A DNA stretch of 19,164 nucleotides, from contig WELB01000115.1 of the NCBI GenBank assembly GCA_009602725.1, forward strand, positions 58,532 to 77,695, read 5' to 3'. This stretch comes from Spirogloea muscicola (Eukaryota > Streptophyta > Zygnematophyceae > Spirogloeales > Spirogloeaceae). The notes below the pieces were generated by a model. The model was given only the letters and a program-made list of their open reading frames with translations. It did no database searches and was not told the origin of the DNA. Positions 1 through 8,370 of the stretch are shown here, piece by piece. The position numbers and the translations under genes are program-made. The number at the start of each line of letters is the position of its first letter. Positions within the stretch are counted from its first letter, which is position 1.

Positions 1-136
1 CTCCCGCCGCCCAGCTACTCTTACTCTCTCTGAACCTACCACTCCCTCGCCCTCTCCCACCCTCCCCACTTCAGAACTCACACATCAGCCTCACTCGACT
101 GGCACCCTGTTGCTGACACTCGCTCTCCCCACGCAG

Positions 137-944
137 GCAAGCCCGATACAAACTACTGCCTGCTGTCAGACGCCACTGTCCACATAAACGCCCACTTTGC
201 GGGCCACACCGACGCTGATAGAACATACACGTGGATCAAGGCCATCGGCGTGCTGGCCGGCGGCCACACGCTGGAGATGGAGGCCCGGCCAGGCGCCGAG
301 GCCGCTCGCGGCGCCGGCGGCTACGTTGCAGCCATCCGCCTCGACGGCGTCGACGTGGGCCTGCCGCTCGGCAGCGCCGCCACGGCGGACGGCGCGCTCA
401 GCGTGCGCTACCTCGGGCACGCTGTCGACGGCGGCGGCGACGATGTCGACCGCTACGACGTTGCCGTCGTTGGCGTCGCCCGGTTCCTGCTCAAGTTCCG
501 GCCCGAGGTCCCGGCGCTCCGGAAACCCACCAATGCATACATCCACTTTTCCATAGAGACTCTGTCCACGCCTGGCCTCTCCGCATTGCCCCACGGAATT
601 CTGGGCCAGACATTCCGCACCGCCGCCCATCGTAGTAAGAGCGCGCTCGTTGACCGCGAGTGGAGCGATGTGCTCGGGCTCTGGCAGGTCGCCGGGCCCG
701 ATGCCGAGAGCTACCTCGACGGCGCGCCCGCCGATTACGAGGCCTCGGCGCTCCTCACTGTAGCTGTAATTTGTAGCTGCTTTCTTTCACTGCCGACTGC
801 GCCTTCTCGCGCTTCCGGCCGGCCGCTCGGCCCGAAAGCAATGGGCTGCCTGGCGTCGGCTCACTGCGCGGCGAGCCGATCCTCGCCTCTCGGACTGCCT
901 CAGCTGGCAAGCCGCTTCTGGATGGCCACCCACTTCGCCGCTAA
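137..944 (+). CDS. Root-cap/LEA-like domain protein, 3' part, interrupted near its end
   Basis: The window opens in an intron that ends CCCCACGCAG at 136. The exon starts at 137 with one codon base supplied from upstream, so the 5' part of the gene is outside the window. The reading gives GKPDTNYCLLSDATVHINAH, then TWIKAIGV, and near the end GILGQTFRT and YEASALLT. This order resembles the plant root-cap/LEA-like family (NYCLxSD, HINAHF, the HGxLGQTYR block, and a terminal ADCAFSRF block). The family's biochemical role is unknown to me. The expected ADCAFSRF continuation is present at 792 onward in a good open frame to TAA at 942-944, but 32 bases (760-791) separate it from LLT. If those bases stay in the mRNA the frame shifts and runs on to 1140. 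Family recognition is from memory of motifs; exon start and end are well supported. Confidence 0.68.
760..791 (+). other. 32-bp insertion or micro-intron with TCACT flanking duplication
   Basis: TCACT occurs at 755-759 and again at 787-791. Removing the 32 bases between the copies fuses LLT to ADCAFSRF, the family-typical C-terminal block. The segment begins GT and has a pyrimidine stretch (CTGCTTTCTTTC), but no AG lies at its 3' edge, so it is not a canonical intron. Its length is not a multiple of three. It also holds an internal repeat, GTAGCTG twice. Confidence 0.55.
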
Positions 945-1588
945 TAGAGTTCATTATCTTGAGCGCCAGATCATGAAATCTTCTCCCATTTTTAACGGAA
1001 TAAGCTCCAGTGGGAGCTCTGCTTTGTACAATAAAGCCGCAATTCGCTGCCTGCATAACGTGATGAGCCGAAGTGCGCGTGCAGACCATGTAGTCATGGG
1101 TAGGCATTGGTCATCATCCAATGATAACAATACTGGTTGATAACAGCAGTCGATCCAAGTAAAAAGCCTCGCAAGACTCTCTCAGCCGTGCCAGGAAGAT
1201 ACATCCTTGGCGCTGCTGCTATTACGTCCGAACCTTTGGGTTCTTTGACATGCTCATATCCCGCTGGGCTAACTGCTATTGTGGTGAGAGATGATAAATG
1301 CTACAGCAGCTACCGGTCATTAACAGCGACAATCGCTTGGGGTAGACCGGGGCCAGTCTGTGAAACTCAAGCAATCCTGGCTACAGAGACAAGCACTAGT
1401 GTATGAGGTAAAGCGGGAGAGGCCTAACAGAAGGGTTTAAGACCTTCCGTTAGACCAGGTCCAGATACAAAAAGCTGAGCAGAAAAGCATTTAACTCTGT
1501 AACTTAGCTTTCGTTGCTTGTGGATCCCACAACCTCAAGGGCAGTAGCCTCGCAATGGTGATCACGCAGCTCGCTGTGAGGGTCATCA
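945..1588. other. Convergent intergenic spacer
   Basis: Lies between the 3' ends of the root-cap-like gene (+) and DXR (-). I see no coding continuity, RNA gene or repeat. An AATAAA at about 1030 is a possible poly(A) signal for the plus-strand gene, but green algae often use other signals, so this is weak. Confidence 0.4.
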
Positions 1589-4500
1589 TCAGGCAGCCAC
1601 GGCTTGGCGGGATGGCGAGGTCACCTCCACGGCATACCGCCGAGCCCACGAATCAAAGTGCACAATCTCCTCGAGTGATGGAGAAAGCACGAGCTCCTGC
1701 TTGTGGCGGTCGCACACCTGCTCCACCACCCGGAAGATGTCCAGATAGCCAATCCTGCGCAGAGTTCCATGAACCGTAAGGTCATGACAAAGTCCAAATG
1801 TACGACATGCGCAGCCTAGGGACTTTACGTCCCAGTGTTCAGAATCAAGGAAACCTGTATCCAGCCCCAGATTCTAGCAAATCTTAAGTAATTGAATAGC
1901 ACTCCAGACCAATGTTGGTAAGAAGGGGCACTGGTTTGAGATTTGTAGGGATTGAGCTAAAAGCAGTGTCTTGGATAAAGACGGGTTGAGGTTATTGACA
2001 CTGGATCTAAGAATGTACTATACTCAGGCAGCAAAAAAGGACGCTAACTTTACAGAACCGCGGGGTGCCAGGACACATCAGAAAGCGCTCTGCATAAAGT
2101 CTTGTCTTGGGTGGAATGCTTTACTTCTCATCGAGGAAGAGCTCCACCGCCTGCTCGTTGGCGGCGCTGAGCACTCCTGTCATGGTTCCGCCAGCACGGC
2201 CTGCCGCGTACGCCAGCTCCATGCTCGGGTACTTGGCGTGGTCAGGCTCCCGGAATGTCAGGTTGCCCATCCTACACCCCTCAAGGAGGCACACCGTTTC
2301 CTTCATGAGCGAGGCACATAAGAAGCGGGGAGCTTCTACACATGGAGGATGGCTGACCTTGCTCATGACCTTAATTACAAAGAGTGCGGCAAGAGCACAG
2401 CGAAATGTCAAGTAGGACGCCATAACCTATTTCCTTTGGCTGCTGCTCACTTGACAAAGTCGAGGCGGGGCCACGAAGCTTCGGAGGTGGGCACCCTCTG
2501 TGGCCAAGAGATGGAGTACAGGATCGGCAGCCGCATGTCTGGCCACCCCAGCTGGGCGAGTACTGATGAGTCCTGCGGCACCATGATACACAATCACGAA
2601 GCTGATGGGCTACACACAGACAAGGATGTCGCGAAGCGGACAATGGTCCATGCACCTGAGCTGGCCCAAGATCTATGAATCGAGCCATGTCGCAGTGACA
2701 AGACAGTGGCCCTCGCGTGTGCACATGACTTTGTGGATCGCACTACATAAATGTTAGGAGGGGATGAATGCCTGTCAGACTAGAAAATCTCCATGTAGCA
2801 CCTCATGTCACGAGAGGCCTCCCTCGAAGGAAAGTTGCTTCTCCATGATTCTCAGTGAAGCCTAAATGTAAGCCCCAAAGCCTCTAGGCCTTCAGCCTTT
2901 AAGTTGGTTGCCACTCTCAAGCGCCTGCTACCTCGCTCTCAAGTGCCTGCTGCCTCAAGCGAGAGGCCAATTGAGCTGGGCACCTGCGTCTCAACCATGG
3001 AGTGGATGATGCTCTGTGGGTGGATGACAATATCGATGTTGTCATAAGAGGCACCAAACAGGTAGTGCGCCTCAATAACCTCCAAACCCTGAAATGTCAA
3101 AACGTGCACACAGGTGAGGGCAGCTGACCGGAATTACTATCTACAGTCTGTATCACAATCTAGATAGCTCTATCTCTCTGAATAATCATTGATTCTTTGC
3201 TGGCCTAAGCTTGAGGTACAGCTTATGAGGTACACTCTCGAGATGGTCAAAAACGTGCGGTTCCATGTCATCTGGTGGTTGCCTTGAGAAGGAGGAGCGG
3301 ATTTTGGCAGCCTCACAGGACCTTGTTGAAGAGGGTGGCAGAGTCGATGGTGATCTTGCGGCCCATGCTCCAGTTGGGGTGCTTGAGCGCATCTGACACC
3401 TTCGCGTCCTTCAATCGCTCCACCTCCCAGTCCCTGCGACAAAGTCGACCAAGCCCACTCATAAACATCATGTACTCGTGAGACCCTGAATAAATCCTGG
3501 AACTGCAACACTAAGGTTAGTGACCAATGTACCTCGCAATGCCATCATGTAAAGGGACTGACGTCAACTCTGGGCTCTGGTTTAGCAAGAGAGAAGGTTG
3601 CCCAAGTAGTTGACGGCGCACCTGAAGGCACCCCCGGAAGCCGTGAGGATGATCCGCCGCAGGCCACCCTCCGGCAGCCCCTGGATGCACTGCGCAGCAA
3701 CAAATGGAGGGTGCCCTCAGCCGCCGGCATGCCTTCAGCTGAGGAGGGAGGGCCAGGAAGCACAGCTGATGGCCACAAAGTAAGCGCCGTTGACGACAGC
3801 GGCGGCTACAAAGACGATCAATAGTTATACAGCTGTAGAGCCACGGATTCGAAAGCAGTACTTTAACAGCTAGTCCAATAGCAGACTCTGCAGCTGCTAC
3901 AGAGGACTTGAGCTAGTGCGGGGCAGCTCCACCTGGAAGATGGCGGAGTGCTCCGAGTCGGCCGGCAGGATGTTGATGCCGTGCTTCTTCGCGAGCGGGA
4001 GGACATAGGCCCCCCCCGCAATGAGCGTCTCCTTGTTGGCCAGCGCAATGTCCTTGCCGGCCTCGATCGCCGCCACCGTCGGCTGGACAGGGAGGCCCGG
4101 CAGCGGCGGCGCCAGCATGCTCTCTCAGAGGGCTTTGACGACAATGATTGCAGCTCAACACTGCAGCTCAGAATTCATAGGCCTTCTGACAAGACAAGGA
4201 CCTCTCCTCAAGCCCCGCAGAGGTGGGTCACCTGGAGACCTGCGCAGCCGACGATGCCGGTCACAACAGTCTGCGCCTCCGGATGGCGCGCCACCTGCCG
4301 GCATGCGCCGCTGTGTTTGTGAGTACTAGTGACGAGAGCATCACATTCCCTCACAGTGGAGCAGCCCTCACTCTGAGCTTCTTTTCTCTACACATCTGCC
4401 AAATCTGAGCTGTGGACGTTCACTTCCGTGTTGGTTGGAGGGCAGGCGACCAACCTCGCACATGCCTTGGTCGCCGACGACGATCTCCGGCTGCGGCTGC

Positions 4501-5409
4501 ACGCCGGCGATGGCCTCTTGCAGCTCCGCCACCCTCGAGGCGTCCCGGATGGCCACCAAGCTCGGCTTGTGCTTCCGGATCTGCAGGGCAGCACGCCAAA
4601 GTTATGCAATGCAGGTCCAGCGGTGGCCAAGCTCGCACATTCAAGTGCCAATTTTCCGTCTGCCAACCTCCCGACTGCGACAAGCAAAGACCAGCGCCGC
4701 CCCAGTTGGGTCCGCAGCTCGGTGACTTTGTCGCTCGTTCAATAAGCAAAAGTATACAAGAGATTGGACACAAAAAGCACAAAAATGTTTCGGCAATTTG
4801 TTGATCTGCGTATTGCCCGACATCACGAATTGTGAAGTAACAGATGGACCCTTGTCAGCACCTGCCACCATGTCGCAATGCACAACCTGCTACACGTCTC
4901 TGAAGCGGCCGCAGAAGCGGCCGTGAAAGTGAGAGCTCGGCGGCGCCGTCTCTCACTTGCTCGGCCAGGAGGGCGATGTTAGAGCCCGCGGCCAGCGCGA
5001 CGATGCGGAACTGCTCCGGGTGCTCCTCCACAATGTCCAGCGTCTGCGGGAGCCGGCGCAGCGTCGCGCATTCTGGTCGTCAGAGTCATTGCGGCGGCGG
5101 TAGCTTTCACGAGCAAAATCAACGACGACGGATTCAGTGGTCTAGGGTTTAGGGTTCAAGTCAAGGGTTTAAGATGTGGAGTCCAGGATTGGGGTTTAGA
5201 TTTCAGCGCTAGGGGTTTCGGTTTAGGGTTAGGGTTTGGCGGCGGTTGCCAAGAGGGGTCAGGAAGCGCGCCTGCGTGCCGATGGACCCCGTCGCGCCGA
5301 TGAGCGACAGCGCCTTGGGCGCGCCGCCCACTCCGCCGCCGCCGCCGTCGCTGGTCGCCGCGGGCTCCGGCGACGGCGCGANGGCGGCGGCGGCGGCGGC
5401 GGCGGCCAT
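1589..5409 (-). CDS. DXR: 1-deoxy-D-xylulose 5-phosphate reductoisomerase, plastid type
   Basis: NADPH- and divalent-metal-dependent enzyme that converts DXP to MEP, the committed step of the plastid MEP isoprenoid pathway. Eleven exons: 5409-5272, 5043-4957, 4580-4455, 4294-4232, 4082-3933, 3689-3622, 3433-3322, 3088-2984, 2572-2451, 2271-2125, 1754-1589 (stop TGA). They join in frame to 427 residues. Visible blocks in order: nucleotide-binding [41 protein letters not shown], metal-binding [75 protein letters not shown], and the C-terminal SLEEIVHFD. All introns are GT-AG except intron 1, whose donor is GC (CAG/gcgcgc). The chosen ATG has good context (GCCATGG), but only about 33 residues precede GATGSIG, short for a transit peptide. 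The stretch carries an N at 5382 beside a GGC run, so the N-terminus may be wrong or incomplete. Identity is very secure; the start is not. Confidence 0.96.
5141..5240 (+). repeat. Degenerate telomere-like TTTAGGG repeats in DXR intron 1
   Basis: Plus strand shows TAGGGTTTAGGGTTCAAG, then looser copies, then GGTTTAGGGTTAGGGTTTGG. DXR is on the minus strand, so its transcript would carry the C-rich form. The array starts about 30 bases downstream of the intron-1 donor (exon 1 ends at 5272). Confidence 0.85.
5381..5409. repeat. GGC microsatellite with an ambiguous base
   Basis: An N at 5382 is followed by eight GGC triplets, which run into the DXR start codon and encode its initial poly-Ala. 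Repeat length, and therefore frame upstream of residue 10 of DXR, cannot be trusted. Confidence 0.8.
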
Positions 5410-5499
5410 GGCCCCGCTGCGGCGGGCAGGACTTCAGGCCACTGCCACGGCAAAGCCCCGTTGTTAAGTCAGGGTTCTTGACTAAGAGGTATCGAGTGC

Positions 5500-5540
5500 T
5501 GACGGCATATACATTTATTGTTTTTTGTATATTTGAAACA
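5500..5540 (-). promoter_or_regulatory. Possible AT-rich core promoter for DXR
   Basis: An isolated AT-rich stretch (minus strand contains AAATATACAAAA and ATAAATGTATATG) lies about 90-130 bases upstream of the DXR ATG, in otherwise GC-rich DNA. Position and composition fit a core promoter, but no motif is diagnostic. Confidence 0.22.
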
Positions 5541-5641
5541 AAGAAAGGCCAAATGGCCAAGTACAAAGGCAAGCACCTCTAAAGACGAACATCACCTACA
5601 GCAGATTGACCCTCTCAGTACCCACGGGTCAATTGGGAAAG

Positions 5642-5774
5642 GCCCAAAGGAATGGACAAGATCTGAAGGAGCCGGAGTGTGAAGGACTAGGACTAAGACA
5701 TCAGCCAGGGAACGCTCAGTAACCTCTAGTCAGGAGATGCAAGTCTGAGTAGCTAGCCGGCGGAAAGACGTCGC
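5642..5774. repeat. Direct repeat, copy 1 (uninterrupted)
   Basis: 133 bases from GCCCAAAGGAATGGACAAG to GACGTCGC recur at 6781-7010 with only a few substitutions. Copy 2 carries 97 extra bases (6831-6927) after GAAGGACTAGG. The first 50 bases are a minus-oriented piece of the stem-loop repeat family found elsewhere in the window. Confidence 0.9.
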
Positions 5775-5852
5775 TAAAGACGTTCGCAGGAGTGATGGGA
5801 GAAGGCACGCCGCCTGGAACCAGATGTGCTGGCCAGTAACTTTGACCCTTGT

Positions 5853-5886
5853 CAATCAACTCTTTTCGGGCTGGCTTCTCACAGCC
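5853..5886 (+). repeat. Fragment of the GGCTGGC stem-loop repeat family
   Basis: CAACTCTTTTCGGGCTGGCT matches, with a one-base length difference, the reverse complement of 13659-13678. No full hairpin is present here. Confidence 0.55.
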
Positions 5887-6292
5887 ATTGATTGCCCCCA
5901 TTGGCAGAGCCACTTCTTCTTGCCCCCATTATCTTAATCACAGCCATCGTGCTCTACTGGAAGAGTCTTCCTTCTAGCCATATTGACAAGGTCTCAAGGG
6001 CCGGACTTGACAGGAAGGGCCAGGGGTGGAGTGCGCGGTTCTGCGGAGAAAAGCATTTCCTGACCCCGAACCTTCAAAAGTCCAAAAGCTGAATTCCTTA
6101 AGGCCTTCTTATCCGGCTGTGGCCGTGCTATGGCTGCTGCTTCCGGATCTCGGCAGAGTGCCGCTTTTCCTACTTCGAGTTACTCTGATCTGCTGTTGCT
6201 CACACGTGGGTACTGAGCATCCATCTGCATCTCCCTCTTAGCAGGGGTTACTGTTGATTCGTAGCTGCTTTGTTTCTTTGTGTGCTTGTTTT

Positions 6293-6384
6293 CTTAGCGC
6301 TTCCCCTGGCCCTCGTCTCGTACTTTGTTCATTCTTTTTTGGGCTGGCTTTTCCAGCCCCTGTCCTCAATGGGCGAGCACTTTC
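6293..6384 (+). repeat. GGCTGGC stem-loop repeat, plus orientation
   Basis: Contains GGGCTGGCTTTTCCAGCCCC followed by CAATGGGCGAGC. Inverted partner of 6835-6926. Confidence 0.85.
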
Positions 6385-6406
6385 TTCTGCACCATCTCGC
6401 GCTTTG

Positions 6407-6500
6407 TAGTGTAGTCCTTTTTCGGCACTTCTTTCTTTGGCTTTGGATATTGTCCATACTTTTTGGGTTGGCTTTGCCAGCCCCTCTTCTCTACGAGGTG
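6407..6500 (+). repeat. GGCTGGC stem-loop repeat, plus orientation
   Basis: Contains TTTGGATATTGTCCAT, then TTTTTGGGTTGGCTTTGCCA and GCCCCTCTTCTCTACGAG. Same block order as the copies at 13515-13580 and 14046-14117. Confidence 0.8.
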
Positions 6501-6544
6501 TCCGGCATCACGCCAATTCTCTCAGCAAGCCATACGCGCGGCGT

Positions 6545-6755
6545 CGGGACGTGGTCGCCGCCCCCCGGGGCGGTGGGCCTCGTCTGCTCCTCGACGTGGT
6601 ACTAATCAACGCATACAAGGCTGGCGCACCCACGTCAACCGTGTCTGGCTGGGCCACGTCCAGCGCGGAGCGCAAGGAGCGGCACTACCAGGACCATCCC
6701 CGAGGGGACCATCTTCATCCGTGTGCCATGAATATCAAAAAGGAAGCGCGGCCAG
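6545..6755 (+). pseudogene. LINE-type retrotransposon C-terminal remnant
   Basis: The open frame reads LLLDVVLINAYKAG, then AERKERHYQDHPRGDHLHP, and stops soon after. The KERHYQDHPRGD block is closely similar to KEQKYSDHPVGDEF in the minus-strand remnant at 7013-7438, and this AERxxxKYxxxxxGxxFxP pattern is familiar from the tail downstream of the reverse transcriptase domain in algal LINEs. No RT catalytic motif is present. It lies in the loop of the foldback structure. Confidence 0.5.
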
Positions 6756-6780
6756 ATTGACTGGTGGCTGGGTAAGGCCA

Positions 6781-7010
6781 GCCCAAAGGAATGGACAAGG
6801 TCTGAAGGAGCCGGAGTGCGAAGGACTAGGAGTGGAAAGTGCTCGCCCATTGAGAATAGGGGCTGGAAAAGCCAGCCCAAAAAAGAGTGAACAGAGTACG
6901 AGAAGGGGGCCAGGGGAAGCGCTAAGGACTAAGACATCAGCCAGGGAACGCTCAGTAACCTCTAGTCAGGAGATGCAAGTCTGAGTAGGTAACCGGCGGA
7001 AAGACGTCGC
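6781..7010. repeat. Direct repeat, copy 2, carrying a 97-bp stem-loop unit
   Basis: Matches 5642-5774 except for 6831-6927. The copies also differ at a few single bases (for example AGCTAGCC against AGGTAACC near the end). Confidence 0.9.
6831..6927 (-). mobile_element. 97-bp stem-loop unit present in one direct-repeat copy only
   Basis: Bounded by CTAGG on the left and ending CTAAGG on the right, a possible imperfect target duplication. Contains GGGCTGGAAAAGCCAGCCC, the family hairpin in minus orientation. Absent from the otherwise matching site at 5691/5692. Confidence 0.6.
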
Positions 7011-7012
7011 CC

Positions 7013-7438
7013 TCACAAAAGCCGGAGGCCGCCGCCAAAGCTCGGCCTGCGCGCAAGTGAACCGCGACGCCAAGGGACCGCTGCATCGAGATGGCCAAAC
7101 GAATTCGGAAGACTTGAGCGAGGGACCCCGACGTTGAAGCCGGGCTGCTCGCCCTGCTGCCAGAGGCGGCGGGCCGCTGCACGCTGCGCAAGGCGATGGA
7201 GCAAGTCAAGCCATTTCGAGCCAAAGGCTCCGTGCACGTCGACTGCCAGTAGAACAAACTCGTCTCCCACCGGGTGGTCCGAGTACTTTTGTTCCTTTTC
7301 GCCCGCCGCTTGGCCGACTGCGTAGCCCAATCTACGGAAATCTACGGAGGCTACGGCGTACAATGGTCCTACCTGATCCAGCATCTGGCCCGGCTGGTTG
7401 ATGCGCATCGTCAAAGTCGGGGGGGCAGCTTGGGCCAC
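7013..7438 (-). pseudogene. LINE-type retrotransposon C-terminal remnant, frameshifted
   Basis: One 141-codon open stretch includes FRRLGYAVG, GEKEQKYSDHPVGDEFVLLA, VDVHGAFG and LLHRLAQRAAARR, resembling the region after the RT domain in LINE ORF2 proteins. The expected terminal block (FxxRLxIxxQR) appears in another frame, as SLAQVFRIRLAISMQRSL at about 7130-7077, so a frameshift separates the two. No endonuclease or RT core is in the window. It faces the plus-strand remnant at 6545-6755. Confidence 0.6.
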
Positions 7439-7439
7439 T

Positions 7440-8370
7440 CCAGCAACCCGCAGGCCTTAGTTGCATATATCAACCATCCTGTAGCTCTGTGAGCATCTCC
7501 CTTGCATATACTGTAGGCCAAATCTCTTGCTTCTTATTCTTAGGTATATTTGTTGCCTTGCTGACTCCTCCTGCACATGACTTGACCTATTCAACGGCTG
7601 GCCATCCTCAGCCACACGCTTTGAGCCTAGAAGGTGCTCTGACTTCAGGAATGGAGGTGGATCCTCGTGCAGCCACTGCATTCACTTACTTATTCACTTG
7701 CTTTTCTTCACGAACTGCTCATTATGTCGCGCGCGCAGACTCCCTCTTCCCTTGCCAGACTCACCTCCTTTTCGAACCCTCACAGGTGCAAAGTTTGAGC
7801 TTCTTTTATGACTGGCAGCTCACCACTTCACTTAGGAACTGACTGCAAGAGATCCTGCAAATACCTGCCCCCTTTGCCACGGCTAGCCTAATCTGGCAGA
7901 TTATATGGCAACTTGTGAATGTAACAAACTTTGGCTGATCCCCAACATCAACCATACTGCAAAGTAGACCTTTACTAGTACAAGTAAGGCTTTGAGCGAA
8001 GTGGCCACCTTGACTACTGGCTGTGCTACCCAACCCTCTTTACATTCTTCACAAGCAGTGCATCCAAACGCCTTTGCAAACACCCTCTACCAATTCCCTA
8101 CAGATGGGGTGGCATACTGGAGTAGATGGCGCTATTCTGCATTGATTGGGTGTTGCTTTATGAGCCATGCAATGGGTAAATTGGATGTAATCATGCACAA
8201 AGAGCACCCAAGAAGAGCACCTACAGCCATTATCAATGAAATGGTTGTACCCCAACACATCCCAAAACACTTCTCAACACAACTAATACAGAGCTCAACA
8301 CAACTCAACACCACGATCACACTTAGTAACTTTGACGAAGCTCCTGATGGGCAGGTGGCCAGCCTCCATT
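7440..8370. other. Intergenic spacer downstream of the GH13 gene
   Basis: AT-richer sequence with several short open frames on both strands, none with recognisable protein content or exon-like GC composition. No RNA gene or repeat seen. It should include the 3' UTR of the GH13 gene. Confidence 0.4.

Larger units (their letters stand above)
6209..7000. mobile_element. Foldback-like element: long imperfect inverted repeat around a LINE tail
   Basis: The left arm (about 6209-6480) is mirrored by the right arm (about 6776-7000). The best-preserved part is 6293-6384 against 6835-6926, 92 bases each with only about seven mismatches. Outside it, TGCATCTCC...GGTTACTG at about 6220-6254 pairs with the complement at about 6945-6980. 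Inside it, the TCCATxCTTTxGGGxTGGC block pairs with 6776-6800. The loop (about 6500-6770) is GC-rich and carries a decayed LINE C-terminus on the plus strand. No transposase is visible. It could be a foldback element or an inverted duplication of a repeat. Confidence 0.65.

Noticed and set aside
250-630. Long Ala/Arg-rich open frames overlapping the first exon on both strands
   Set aside because: They are shadows of a GC-rich exon; only the frame with NYCLLSD, HINAHF and GILGQTFRT has family content.
5642-7010. LTR retrotransposon with the direct repeats as LTRs
   Set aside because: The repeats lack clear TG...CA ends, no primer-binding site, gag, protease or integrase is seen between them, and the internal protein remnant is LINE-like.
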